Numbered from the stretch's first letter, positions 7,755 through 16,281 are shown. The stretch: DNA of 53,394 nucleotides from UBA7887 sp964408735 (GCA_964408735.1 CAYPAX010000019.1:1-53394), one strand, 5' to 3'. The notes: a model not told the origin generated them from the letters alone. Numbers and translations: made by a program.

Positions 7755-8600
7755 ATGGCCTATGACGAGATCACCTATGGCGTGGCCGACCGCATCGCCA
7801 CCATCACCTTGAACCGGCCCGACCGGCTCAACGCCTGGACCGCGGTGATGGAGGGCGAGATTCGCGACGCCATGGTGGCCGCGGCGGGCGACGACGACGT
7901 GCGCGCGATCGTCATTACCGGGGCAGGCCGCGGCTTCTGCGCCGGGGCCGACATGTCGCTGCTGCAAAGCACCGGCGACGTGGACCCGGAAGAGCGCCGC
8001 GCCAAGGCACTCGTGCCCCCGGGCGATGCCGATATCCCGGGCCGCCTCGACGTGCCGGACGACTATTCCCTGCGCTACACCTATTTCCCCTCGGTGCCGA
8101 AGCCGATCATCGCCGCCATCAACGGCCCCTGTGCCGGGCTGGGACTGATCATGTCGCTCTATTGCGATTTCCGCTTTGCTTCCGAGGCCGCCGTGTTCAC
8201 CACCGCCTTTGCCCGCCGCGGCCTGATCGCCGAGCACGGCATAGACTGGATGCTGCCGCGCATCGTCGGTTTTCCCAACGCCCTCGACCTGCTCATGACC
8301 GCGCGCCGGGTGAGCCCCCAGGAGGCGCTCGCCAAGGGCCTGGTCAACGCCGTCCATCCGCCCGAGACTTTCGCCAACAAGGTGAGCGACTTTGCCCTCG
8401 ACCTCGCCAACGCGGTCTCGCCGCGCTCGATGCGGGTGATGAAGACGCAGCTCTATACCACCGCCGGCACGGGGCGTGGCCTCGGCGACGCCGTGCGCAA
8501 CGGCAACGAGGAAATGTTCGCCAGCTTCGGCTGCGAAGACTTCAAGGAAGGTGTCGCCCACTTCGTCGAACAGCGTCCGGCGAACTTCAGCGGACGCTGA
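7755..8600 (+). CDS. enoyl-CoA hydratase/isomerase family protein
   Basis: This 281-residue crotonase-fold enzyme acts on acyl-CoA thioesters. The oxyanion-hole signatures are visible: GRGFCAGADM near residues 57-66 and INGPCAGLG near 120-128. A candidate catalytic Glu is in GLIAEHGIDW near 160, and a C-terminal EGV.HFVEQR precedes the end. An insertion after CAGADM (about residues 70-105) is seen in several alphaproteobacterial EchA proteins. The ATG at 7755 has GGAGAGA upstream. The same frame stays open upstream, but that stretch overlaps the 67-residue ORF in a different frame and is not protein-like. It is convergent and directly adjacent to the SDR gene; the stops share TGATCA. Confidence 0.9.
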   Translation: MAYDEITYGVADRIATITLNRPDRLNAWTAVMEGEIRDAMVAAAGDDDVRAIVITGAGRGFCAGADMSLLQSTGDVDPEERRAKALVPPGDADIPGRLDVPDDYSLRYTYFPSVPKPIIAAINGPCAGLGLIMSLYCDFRFASEAAVFTTAFARRGLIAEHGIDWMLPRIVGFPNALDLLMTARRVSPQEALAKGLVNAVHPPETFANKVSDFALDLANAVSPRSMRVMKTQLYTTAGTGRGLGDAVRNGNEEMFASFGCEDFKEGVAHFVEQRPANFSGR

Positions 8601-9377
8601 TCAATTGCCGCGCAGGATGCCCATGCCGGCGTCGATGGAGATGATCTCGCCGGTGATCTTCGGCGCGGCGCCCAGCAGGTAGGTGATGGTCTCGGCGATA
8701 TCCTCGGGCTGGTTAACCGCGCGCAGCGGCGTCGTGGTTTCCAGCCGCGTCTTGGTCGCCTCGTAAGCCTCGTCGCCCATGCCCTGACGCAGCCAATCGC
8801 CAGCGATGAAGCCGGGGCAGACCGTGTTGATCTGGATCTCCGGGCCGAGCGCCCGCGCCAGCCCCATGGCCATGGTGTTGAGCGCGCCCTTGGACGCCAT
8901 GTAGGCGACCGACGAGCCCAAGCCGTGGATGCCGGCGACGGACGAGACATTGACCACAGAGCCGCGCCCTTGCGCTTTCATGGCCGTTGCCACGGCGCGG
9001 ATCATCTGGAACGGGCCGATGGTGTTGACGGCGAAGATGGCCTGGAAGTCAGCGGCGTCGAGGCCGTCAAGGTCGCCATGGGCGCAGAACTTGGTGGTGC
9101 CGGCATTGTTGACCAGGCCGTCGATGCGGCCCCACCGGTCGAGCGCCGCCTGGGCCAGGCGCTTGCAGTCCGCGTCCTCGGCGACATTGGCCTGACAGAC
9201 CACCCCATCGCCGCCCACCGCGCGGCATTCCTCGGCCACGCCCTCGGCCTCGTCCAGCGAGCTCGAGCAATTGACCACCACCTTGGCGCCGCGGCCCGCC
9301 AGCTTCAGCGCCGTCGCCCTGCCAATGCCCCGCGACGACCCCGTGACGATCACCACGCCACCCTGCAACTCGATCAT
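8601..9377 (-). CDS. short-chain dehydrogenase/reductase (FabG-like)
   Basis: This 258-residue classical SDR is an NAD(P)-dependent oxidoreductase. The Rossmann motif TGSSRGIG is at residues 13-20, and NNAG is near 89-92. The catalytic Ser lies in VNVSSVAG, and Tyr/Lys in AYMASKGAL, all in canonical order. Next come the NTVCPG motif and the C-terminal ISIDAGMG substrate/cofactor loop. The ATG at 9377 has AGGAGAG directly upstream at proper distance, so the in-frame Met 19 codons earlier was rejected. It follows the TRAP binding protein gene by 53 bases on the same strand and may be part of that unit. The substrate is unknown. Confidence 0.9.
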   Translation of the reverse strand: MIELQGGVVIVTGSSRGIGRATALKLAGRGAKVVVNCSSSLDEAEGVAEECRAVGGDGVVCQANVAEDADCKRLAQAALDRWGRIDGLVNNAGTTKFCAHGDLDGLDAADFQAIFAVNTIGPFQMIRAVATAMKAQGRGSVVNVSSVAGIHGLGSSVAYMASKGALNTMAMGLARALGPEIQINTVCPGFIAGDWLRQGMGDEAYEATKTRLETTTPLRAVNQPEDIAETITYLLGAAPKITGEIISIDAGMGILRGN

Positions 9378-9430
9378 GTCTCTCTCCTGAAGATGAATGT
9401 CCGTCTGCTTCGCCGATCGTCGCGCCGGCG

Positions 9431-10507
9431 TCAAGCGGGCCCGGCGCGACCGCGCAAATAGCCGTAGGCGCCATAAGGGGCGTAGGCCTGCATGGTATCG
9501 CGGAAGGCGGACCAGCTTTCGTAGATGCGCGCGGACAGCGCATCGTGCTCCGCCACCTCGGCGACGACGTCGCGCGAGACCGCGTGCAGGCGCGTCACCA
9601 CTTCGGCCGGGAAGTGGCGCAGATCGACCCCGTGGCGCGTCAGCAGGGCCTGCAGGGCGACGGCGTTGCCGTTCAGGGTCTCGGCCGGCATGCGCGCGGT
9701 CTCGGCCGCGGCCGCCAGGCGCACGATGGCCTGCAGGTCGGCGGGCAGGGAGTCCCAGGCGTCCCGGCCGATCATCAGCGAGGCCGCCGGCCCAGGCTCG
9801 TGCACGCCGGGGCCGTAGTAATATTTCGCCACCTTATGCAGGCCGAAGGCGAGATCCGCATAGGGCGCTATCCATTCCGCCGCGTCGATGACGCCGGTCT
9901 GCAGCGCCGGCACGATCTCGCCGCCGGAGAGATTGACGGTGGTGGCGCCCAATCGATTGAGCACTTCGGCGCCGAGCCCGGGAATGCGCATGCGCAGGCC
10001 CTCGAAATCTTCCACCCCGTTGATCTCGCGGTTGTACCAGCCGCCCATATTGGTGCGCGAATTGCCAGCCAGCATGCCGACCAGGGCGAAGCGGTCGTAA
10101 AGCTCGTCCCACAGCGCCTGGCCGCCGCCAAATTCGATCCAGGCGGTGTGCTCGGCCGGCGTCAACCCCCCCGGCACGGTGCAGAAGAAGGCCGCGGCCG
10201 GATGCTTGGCAATCCAGATATAGGGCGCGTCGTGGGCGCATTCGGCGGTGCCCTCGCGCACCGCGTCGAAGGCTTCGTAAGCGGGCACCAACTCGCCGGC
10301 GCCGAAGACCTTGATGGTCAGGCGCCCGTCCGAGGCCGCCGCCACGCTGTCCACCAGGCGCTGGGACGAGGTGCCGAGGCCGGGAAAGTTGCGCGGCCAG
10401 AGCGTCACCATGCGCCACTCGATGCGCCCTTGCGCTATCGCGGGTGCGGCCAGGGGCGAGGCGGCGGCTGCCGCGCCGGCACCGGCGAGGAAGCGGCGGC
10501 GCTTCAT
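9431..10507 (-). CDS. TRAP transporter substrate-binding protein, DctP/TakP-like
   Basis: This 358-residue periplasmic solute-binding protein begins with a twin-arginine-style signal (KRRRFLAGAG, hydrophobic core, cleavage after APAIAQ near residue 26). The mature protein has family motifs: WRMVTLWP, the GGWYNREING segment typical of TakP-like receptors, and the LRMRIPG loop, whose Arg usually contacts the ligand carboxylate. The ligand is therefore probably an organic acid (2-oxo acid or similar). No DctQ/DctM membrane subunits are adjacent, so it either uses a distant transporter or is an orphan. The start overlaps the stop of the upstream deacetylase-like gene by four bases (ATGA), showing translational coupling. 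Confidence 0.9.
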   Translation of the reverse strand: MKRRRFLAGAGAAAAASPLAAPAIAQGRIEWRMVTLWPRNFPGLGTSSQRLVDSVAAASDGRLTIKVFGAGELVPAYEAFDAVREGTAECAHDAPYIWIAKHPAAAFFCTVPGGLTPAEHTAWIEFGGGQALWDELYDRFALVGMLAGNSRTNMGGWYNREINGVEDFEGLRMRIPGLGAEVLNRLGATTVNLSGGEIVPALQTGVIDAAEWIAPYADLAFGLHKVAKYYYGPGVHEPGPAASLMIGRDAWDSLPADLQAIVRLAAAAETARMPAETLNGNAVALQALLTRHGVDLRHFPAEVVTRLHAVSRDVVAEVAEHDALSARIYESWSAFRDTMQAYAPYGAYGYLRGRAGPA

Positions 10508-11370
10508 GGCGCGGGCTCCGCCGCGGCGTACCAGTCGGCGATCTGGCTGCCGGTCAGGAAGGCCACGTCATCACGCGCCTGCAGCAGATCCAGCATGCGC
10601 GCCAAGCTGGCGATACGGTGGGGCACGGCAATCAAGTGCGGATGCAGGCCGATGGCCAGCACGTGCGGGCCGGGCTCGACCACGAAGCAGGACAGGGTCT
10701 CGCGCAAACGCCGCTCCAGCTCAGGCCCGGCATGGTGCTCGACCGCATAGACCACGCTGTCGTTGACCTCGACCGCATAGGGCATGGCGATGAGCGGGCC
10801 GTGGGCGGTGGTCATCCAGCAGGGCAGGTCGTCGAGCACCCAGTCGCAGACATAGTCTATGCCGGCGGCCTTGAGGTGGTCCGGCGTCTCGGCGGTCTCT
10901 CGCAGGCCCGGGCCGAGCCAGCCACGCACGGGCTTGCCCATGAAATCCTTGAGAATGCCGAGCGCCTCGCCGATCAGCGCCGCCTCGTCGTCATCGCCGC
11001 TGACGGCGCGCTGGTGAATGCCGTGGCCGATGAACTCCCAGCCCGCCTTCAACATCGCTTCGGCGGCAGAGGGATAGGCGGCGATGGCGCCGGCATTGAT
11101 GCTGGTGCTGGCGGCCAGGCCGCGTTTGGTGAACATGTCCAACAGCCGCGGCAGGCCACGGCGCATGCCGTATTCGGCCCAGGCGAAATTGGGCACGTCG
11201 GGCAGCTGCTCGGCGCCGTGCGGCGCCGGGATGACCTTGCGCGGCATGGCGGCATCGAAGCGCCAATGCTCCACATTGACCACCAGATGCACCAGCACGG
11301 TCTTGCCGCCGGGACCCGCCAAAGGCGCCCGCTCGCTGGCCATGGCGAAGGGTATGCGTGGATTGCTCAT
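10504..11370 (-). CDS. polysaccharide deacetylase family protein, PuuE/allantoinase-like
   Basis: This 288-residue NodB-fold protein resembles the PuuE branch (cofactor-poor allantoinase and relatives). The early strand LVHLVVNVEHW replaces the usual TFDDG. FAWAEYGMRRGLPR aligns with the PuuE 'YG.R.G..R+L' segment, and SINAGAIAAYP and EFIGHGIHQR follow, the latter in place of the H-x3-H metal motif. The reaction is probably hydrolysis of an amide in a small N-containing compound, but the substrate is unknown. The start could be the ATG at 11370 or 11376; neither has a strong ribosome site. It is coupled to the TRAP binding protein, suggesting uptake and hydrolysis of the same ligand. Confidence 0.8.
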   Translation of the reverse strand: MSNPRIPFAMASERAPLAGPGGKTVLVHLVVNVEHWRFDAAMPRKVIPAPHGAEQLPDVPNFAWAEYGMRRGLPRLLDMFTKRGLAASTSINAGAIAAYPSAAEAMLKAGWEFIGHGIHQRAVSGDDDEAALIGEALGILKDFMGKPVRGWLGPGLRETAETPDHLKAAGIDYVCDWVLDDLPCWMTTAHGPLIAMPYAVEVNDSVVYAVEHHAGPELERRLRETLSCFVVEPGPHVLAIGLHPHLIAVPHRIASLARMLDLLQARDDVAFLTGSQIADWYAAAEPAP

Positions 11371-11427
11371 GTCCATAGACTGGCAGAGCCGGAAGCCATC
11401 CGCTACCCTCGCGGCAGGGGGAGCAAC

Positions 11428-14400
11428 ATGAGCGACATTCGCGTCTGGCTGGAGAGCCTGGACCTTGGCGACCACGCTGCGCTGTTCGAAGCCGAGCAGA
11501 TCGACCTGGATGCCCTGCCCCATCTGACCGCCGAGGTGCTCAAGGAGCTTGGCGTTCCCACCGGCCCGCGCCTGAAGATGCTGGCGGCCATCAAGGCGCC
11601 GGCAGCGCCGGCGGCCCAGCCGCGCGAGGCCGAACGGCGCCAGATCACGGTGATGTTCTGCGACCTGGTGGGCTCGACGGCGCTATCGGAGAAGCTCGAT
11701 CCGGAGGATCTGCGCAGCCTCATGCAGGAGTACCAGCGGGCTGCCGGCGCGGTCATCGAGCGCTACGGTGGCCACGTCGCGCAATATCTCGGCGACGGGC
11801 TGATGACCTATTTCGGCTGGCCCCAGGCGCATGAGGACGATGCCGAACGGGCCGTGCGCGCCTCGCTGGATATCGTCGAGGCCGTGAATGCGATGGATCT
11901 GCAAGTGCGCATCGGTATCGCCACAGGCCCGGTGGTGGTCGGTGAGACAGGCTCGGGCGATGCCTCGGTGCCGAAGCTGGCCGTGGGCGAAACGCCCAAC
12001 CTGGCTGCCCGCCTGCAAGGCTTGGCGGGGCCGGACGAGATCGTCGTCGGACCATCGACACGGCGCCTGCTCGGCGGCACGTTCGAGCTTGCCGATCTCG
12101 GCGAGCAGGACCTCAAGGGCATCGTCGAGCCGGTGCAGGCGCATCGCATCGAGGGGCTCGCCGCCACCGAGGGCCGCTTCGAGGCGCGCACACATTATCT
12201 GACGCCGCTGGTCGGGCGTGATGCCGAGATGGCAATGGTCATGGCACGCTGGGAACAGGCCTGCGCCGGCGACGGCCAAGTGGTCCTGCTGAGCGGCGAG
12301 CCCGGCATCGGCAAGAGCCGCATTACGCAGACGCTGCGGGAAAGGGTCTCCGGGGAGCCCCACACGCGCCTGCGCTACCAGTGCAGCCCCTATCACATGA
12401 ATTCGGCTCTGCATCCGGTCATCGAGCAGATCGAGCGCGCCGCGAGCTTCCAGCGCGATGACAGCCCTGACCGGAAGCTCGACAAGCTCGAACAGCTCTT
12501 CTCGAGTGGCGCGAGCCGCGCGCTCGTTGCCTCTCTGCTGTCGCTGCCCGTGGAGCGCTATCCGGCCCTGGCGTTGAGCCCGCAGAAGCAGAAAGAGGAG
12601 GCGCTTAAGACGCTGGCCGATCAGGTGACGGCTCTGGCGGCGGATCAGCCGGTGCTGCTGATCTTCGAGGACGCCCACTGGATCGACCCGACCAGTCAGG
12701 AGCTGCTGGATATGGTGGTGCCGATGGTGGCCGGCCATCAAATCCTGGCCGTCATCACCTATCGTCCGGAATACGGCCCGCCCTGGCTTGGCCAGGGCCA
12801 GGTGACGCCGCTGGCTTTGACTCGTCTCGGCCGCGCGGACGCGGCGGCGATGGTCGCGCGGGTCTCCGACACCCCGCTTTCCGACGACGTGCTCGACCAG
12901 ATCGTCGCCAGATGCGACGGCGTGCCGCTGTTCGTCGAGGAACTGACCAAGACCGTCGTCGAAAGCGGCGCCAAGAACGCCGACACCATCCCCGAGACCT
13001 TGCAGGACTCGCTGATGGCGCGCCTGGATAGGCTTGCGCCGGTCAAGGAAGTGGCTCAGATCGGCGCCTGCATCGGGCGTGAGTTCAGCCACGAGCTGTT
13101 GGCCGCCGTATCGGACCTGGGCGACAACGAGCTCAGCGACGCCGTCGGGCAACTTGTCACCAGCGAGCTGATTCATCGCGCCGGCAACGGCTATGTGTTC
13201 AAGCACGCCCTGGTCCAGGACACGGCTTATGATTCGCTGCTCAGGAGCCCACGCCCTCCTCGCCCCCGTCCATGGCTGGTTCACCGAGGGCTTCGACACC
13301 GCCGACCTGATCGACGCGAAGGCCCTGCTCGACGAGCTGGAGCCAAGCCGGTGACGGATGTGGGGGAGTGGCTGGCGGGGCTTGGATTGGAGAAATATGC
13401 CGCGCTATTCGCCGAGCACGAGATCACCGACGACGCGCTGGCCTACCTGACCGAGGAAGACCTGACGGCGATAGGCGTGGCGCTGGGCGCGCGGCGGCGG
13501 ATTTTGGCGGCGATCCCGGCACTGGCCGAGCCCGCTCCAGCCGCGCCACCACGCGAGGCTGAGCGGCGCCAGATCACGGTGATGTTTTGCGACCTCGTGG
13601 GCTCGACAGCGCTCTCGGAAAAGCTCGATCCGGAAGACCTGCGCTCCCTCATGCAGGATTACCAGCAGGCCGCCGGCGGCGTCATCGAGCGCTACGGGGG
13701 CCATGTCGCGCAGTATCTCGGCGACGGGCTGATGACCTATTTCGGCTGGCCGCAGGCGCATGAGGACGATGCCGAGCGGGCGGTGCGCGCGAGCCTCAAT
13801 ATTGTCGAGGCGGTGGGCGCAATGGATCTCCAGGTCCGCATCGGCATCGCCACCGGCCCCGTGGTGGTCGGCGAGACAGGCGCGGGCGATGCCTCCGTGC
13901 CCAAGCTGGCTGTGGGCGAGACGCCGAACCTGGCCGCGCGCCTGCAAGGGCTGGCGGGCGCAGACGAGATCGTCATCGGGCCATCCACCCGGCGGCTGCT
14001 GGGCGGCACGTTCGAGCTGGTCGATCTTGGCGAGCAGGCCCTCAAGGGCATTGTCGAGCCGGTGCCGGCACACCGCGTTGCCGGGCTTGCCGCCACCGAG
14101 GGGCGCTTCGAGGCGCGCACCCATAATCTGACGCCGCTGGTCGGTCGCGAGGCCGAGATGGCCATGGTGATGGCGCGCTGGGAACAGGCATGCGCCGGCG
14201 AGGGCCAGGTGATCCTGCTCTCAGGCGAGCCTGGCATCGGCAAGAGCCGCATCACGCAGACGCTCAGGGAACGGATCGCCGACGAGCCGCACACGCGCCT
14301 GCGCTATCAGTGCAGCCCCTACCACACCAACTCCGCCCTGCACCCGGTCATCGAGCAGGTCGAGCGCGCCGCGGGCTTCACACGCGATGACGGCACTGAC

Positions 14401-14703
14401 CGCAAGCTCGATAAGCTCGAAGCCCTTTTCCCGGCTCCGTCGAATGGCGCGGGCCGCGCTCTCGTTGCCTCAATGGTGTCGCTGCCGACAGACCGCTATC
14501 CGGCGCTTGCCATGAGTCCGCAGAAGCAGAAGGAGGAGACGCTGCGGCTGTTGGCCGAGGCGCGGCTGTGGCAAAGCCAAGACAGGACGGGGCAGGCCCG
14601 CGAGCTGCTGGCGCCGGTCTATGGCTGGTTCACCGAAGGCTTCGACACGCCGGACCTGATCGATGCCAATGCCTTGCTGGACGAGTTGGAGAGCACCGCA
14701 TGA
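11428..14703 (+). CDS. fused double class III nucleotide cyclase (SAM-cyclase-AAA-SAM-cyclase-partial AAA)
   Basis: This 1091-residue single frame joins two tandem family copies. Copy 1 has a SAM-like domain (1-55) and a cyclase domain with metal Asp79 and Asp123 and catalytic Asn191/Arg195. Its AAA ATPase has Walker A GEPGIGKS (290-297) and Walker B IFEDAHW around Asp415, ending at DSLLRS (about 607). Residues 608-641 are Arg/Pro-rich and are the family's C-terminal tail read out of frame. Copy 2 begins at the GTG of codon 642: SAM domain, cyclase domain (Asp722, Asp766, Asn834, Arg838) and Walker A (Lys939). Near 1043-1047 it jumps to the family tail LWQSQ...LLDELE, losing Walker B and all TPRs. 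GGGGAG precedes the ATG. It is coupled (ATGA) to the downstream hydrolase. Confidence 0.88.
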   Translation: MSDIRVWLESLDLGDHAALFEAEQIDLDALPHLTAEVLKELGVPTGPRLKMLAAIKAPAAPAAQPREAERRQITVMFCDLVGSTALSEKLDPEDLRSLMQEYQRAAGAVIERYGGHVAQYLGDGLMTYFGWPQAHEDDAERAVRASLDIVEAVNAMDLQVRIGIATGPVVVGETGSGDASVPKLAVGETPNLAARLQGLAGPDEIVVGPSTRRLLGGTFELADLGEQDLKGIVEPVQAHRIEGLAATEGRFEARTHYLTPLVGRDAEMAMVMARWEQACAGDGQVVLLSGEPGIGKSRITQTLRERVSGEPHTRLRYQCSPYHMNSALHPVIEQIERAASFQRDDSPDRKLDKLEQLFSSGASRALVASLLSLPVERYPALALSPQKQKEEALKTLADQVTALAADQPVLLIFEDAHWIDPTSQELLDMVVPMVAGHQILAVITYRPEYGPPWLGQGQVTPLALTRLGRADAAAMVARVSDTPLSDDVLDQIVARCDGVPLFVEELTKTVVESGAKNADTIPETLQDSLMARLDRLAPVKEVAQIGACIGREFSHELLAAVSDLGDNELSDAVGQLVTSELIHRAGNGYVFKHALVQDTAYDSLLRSPRPPRPRPWLVHRGLRHRRPDRREGPARRAGAKPVTDVGEWLAGLGLEKYAALFAEHEITDDALAYLTEEDLTAIGVALGARRRILAAIPALAEPAPAAPPREAERRQITVMFCDLVGSTALSEKLDPEDLRSLMQDYQQAAGGVIERYGGHVAQYLGDGLMTYFGWPQAHEDDAERAVRASLNIVEAVGAMDLQVRIGIATGPVVVGETGAGDASVPKLAVGETPNLAARLQGLAGADEIVIGPSTRRLLGGTFELVDLGEQALKGIVEPVPAHRVAGLAATEGRFEARTHNLTPLVGREAEMAMVMARWEQACAGEGQVILLSGEPGIGKSRITQTLRERIADEPHTRLRYQCSPYHTNSALHPVIEQVERAAGFTRDDGTDRKLDKLEALFPAPSNGAGRALVASMVSLPTDRYPALAMSPQKQKEETLRLLAEARLWQSQDRTGQARELLAPVYGWFTEGFDTPDLIDANALLDELESTA
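13248..13354 (+). other. deletion junction and fossil stop/start overlap inside the fused cyclase
   Basis: In the +1-shifted frame, 13253-13354 encodes the normal C-terminus of the cyclase family: ALLAPVHGWFTEGFDT, then DLIDAKALLDELEPSR, ending at TGA 13352-13354. The intact paralogue at 34187-37432 ends with the same tail. The TGA overlaps GTG 13351-13353, the natural start of copy 2, as GTGA. The functional frame of copy 1 enters this tail out of phase at about 13248, misses the TGA and continues in phase with copy 2. This marks a former boundary between two coupled genes erased by a deletion of roughly 430 codons. Confidence 0.8.
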
Positions 14704-15578
14704 CACCACTGCATCTGGGCGACATCAGCGTCAGCCGCGCCGTCGAGGCGGAGGGGCCGAGCTTCTTTCCGTCCTTCCTGCTGCCGGACTCGAGCGAAGA
14801 GGCCCTGGCCGGGGAGGCCGACTGGCTGGTGCCGCGGCATCTCGATGCGGCCAGCGGGCGCTTCGTGATGAGCTTGCACAGCTACATCATTCGCAGCCCG
14901 CGTCACACCGTCCTGGTCGATACCTGCGTCGGCTCGGACAAGGCGCGGCCCTCGACCAAGCCCTGGCACCATATGCAATCGCCGCTGCTCGAACGGCTGG
15001 CGGCGGCGGGCGTGGCGCCGGAGGCGGTGGATTTCGTGCTCTGTACGCACCTGCATGTGGACCATGTCGGCTGGAACACGCGGCTGGTCAACGGCCGCTG
15101 GGTGCCGACCTTTCCCAACGCGCGCTATCTGTTTCACGAGGCCGAATATGCCCACTGGGAGAGCGCGGAAGCGGTTGCCGATCGCTCCGGCGGCCAGGAC
15201 GGCTGCTTCGCGGACAGCGTGCTGCTGGTGATGGAAGCGGGCCAGGCGCTGCTGGTGCGCGACGGCCACCAGATCGAGGACGGCCTGACGATTGAGCCCT
15301 CGCCCGGCCATTCGCCCGGGCATGTCTGTCTCGATCTGCAAAGCGGCGGCCGCCGCGCGGTCTTCTCCGGCGACCTCATGCACCACCCGGTGCAATGCGC
15401 CTATCCGGAATGGAACAGCCGCTTCTGCTTCGATGCGGCGCAGTCCCGCGCCACCCGCCAGCGCTTCGTCGCCGAGCACGCGGATACGGACACGCTGATC
15501 CTCGGCGCCCACTTCGCCGATCCCGTGGCCGGGCGCATCACCGGCAATGGCGAGCGCTGCAAGTTCACGACGCTCTGA
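14700..15578 (+). CDS. metallo-beta-lactamase-fold hydrolase
   Basis: This 292-residue cytoplasmic MBL-fold hydrolase has the dinuclear metal signature THLHVDHVGW near residues 117-126 (HxHxDH). A further His lies in PSPGHSPGH near 203, the bridging Asp in VFSGDLMHH near 226, and the last His in LGAHFAD near the C-terminus. The set matches lactonase/quorum-quenching-like or alkylsulfatase-remote subfamilies; the substrate is not determinable. Its ATG overlaps the TGA stop of the fused cyclase gene (ATGA), so it is translated with the cyclase, and a phosphodiester or lactone substrate linked to that signalling is conceivable. The 3' end overlaps the convergent cobK gene by 14 bases. Confidence 0.9.
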   Translation: MTPLHLGDISVSRAVEAEGPSFFPSFLLPDSSEEALAGEADWLVPRHLDAASGRFVMSLHSYIIRSPRHTVLVDTCVGSDKARPSTKPWHHMQSPLLERLAAAGVAPEAVDFVLCTHLHVDHVGWNTRLVNGRWVPTFPNARYLFHEAEYAHWESAEAVADRSGGQDGCFADSVLLVMEAGQALLVRDGHQIEDGLTIEPSPGHSPGHVCLDLQSGGRRAVFSGDLMHHPVQCAYPEWNSRFCFDAAQSRATRQRFVAEHADTDTLILGAHFADPVAGRITGNGERCKFTTL

Positions 15579-16281
15579 GCCAATCCACGGCCTCCTCCAC
15601 CGTCTCGACCCTCGGCCCCGGCGGCGGGGCTGGGCGGGCGATGAGGATGACCGGGATGCCGGCCTCGCGCGCGGCATCGAGCTTGGCGCGGTCGCCGCCG
15701 GCGTTCTTTGCCACCAGCACGTCGATAGCATGCTCCGCAAGCAGCGCTTGCTCGTCGGCCAGTGCGAAGGGGCCGCGGCCGATGACGACTGTGGCGTCGG
15801 CAAGCGGCAGGGTGTCCGGCAGTTCCACCACGCGGACGACGAAGGCGATATCGCAGCACTTGGCGAAGGGCGCAAGCCCCTGGCGGCCGACGGCGAGGAA
15901 GACACGGGCGTAGCCGTCGAGGGCCTCTGCCGCGGCTTCGGCGTCCGCCACCTCTGTCCAGCGGTCATCGGGCTCGGGTCGCCAGGGCGGGCGCACCAGG
16001 GCCAGGCGAGGCACGCTTGCCTGCTCGCACCCCGCGACGGCGTTGGCGGAAATTTCCACCGCGAAGGGGTGCGTGGCGTCGATTACCCTGTCGATAGCCG
16101 CCTGGCGCAGATAGGCGGCTAGGCCGTCGGCGCCGCCGAAACCGCCGACACGCAGCTCACCGGCCGGCGTTGCCGGCTTGCGCGTGCGCCCGGCGAGCGA
16201 GGTGATCACCTCGTGATCGTCGAGGCGCGCGGCAAGCCGGCGCGCCTCCGCGGTGCCGCCGAGGATCAGGATGCGGGACAT
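15565..16281 (-). CDS. cobK: precorrin-6A/cobalt-precorrin-6A reductase
   Basis: This 238-residue enzyme of cobalamin biosynthesis reduces (cobalt-)precorrin-6A to 6B. Evidence is the N-terminal ILILGGTAEARRLA, VITSLAGRT, RVGGFGG, DATHPFA near residue 80, and LAVGRQGL, all in the order known for CobK/CbiJ. The ATG at 16281 was chosen over an in-frame Met 10 codons earlier because homologues start MxxILILGG. It overlaps the end of cbiD by 16 bases on the same strand, indicating one transcript. The 3' end overlaps the convergent hydrolase gene. Confidence 0.92.
   Translation of the reverse strand: MSRILILGGTAEARRLAARLDDHEVITSLAGRTRKPATPAGELRVGGFGGADGLAAYLRQAAIDRVIDATHPFAVEISANAVAGCEQASVPRLALVRPPWRPEPDDRWTEVADAEAAAEALDGYARVFLAVGRQGLAPFAKCCDIAFVVRVVELPDTLPLADATVVIGRGPFALADEQALLAEHAIDVLVAKNAGGDRAKLDAAREAGIPVILIARPAPPPGPRVETVEEAVDWLRAS

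Noticed and set aside
13351..14703. Treating the second cyclase copy as a separate gene
   Set aside because: No stop separates it from copy 1 in the same frame, so it is annotated within the fusion; the old start is noted as a possible re-initiation site.
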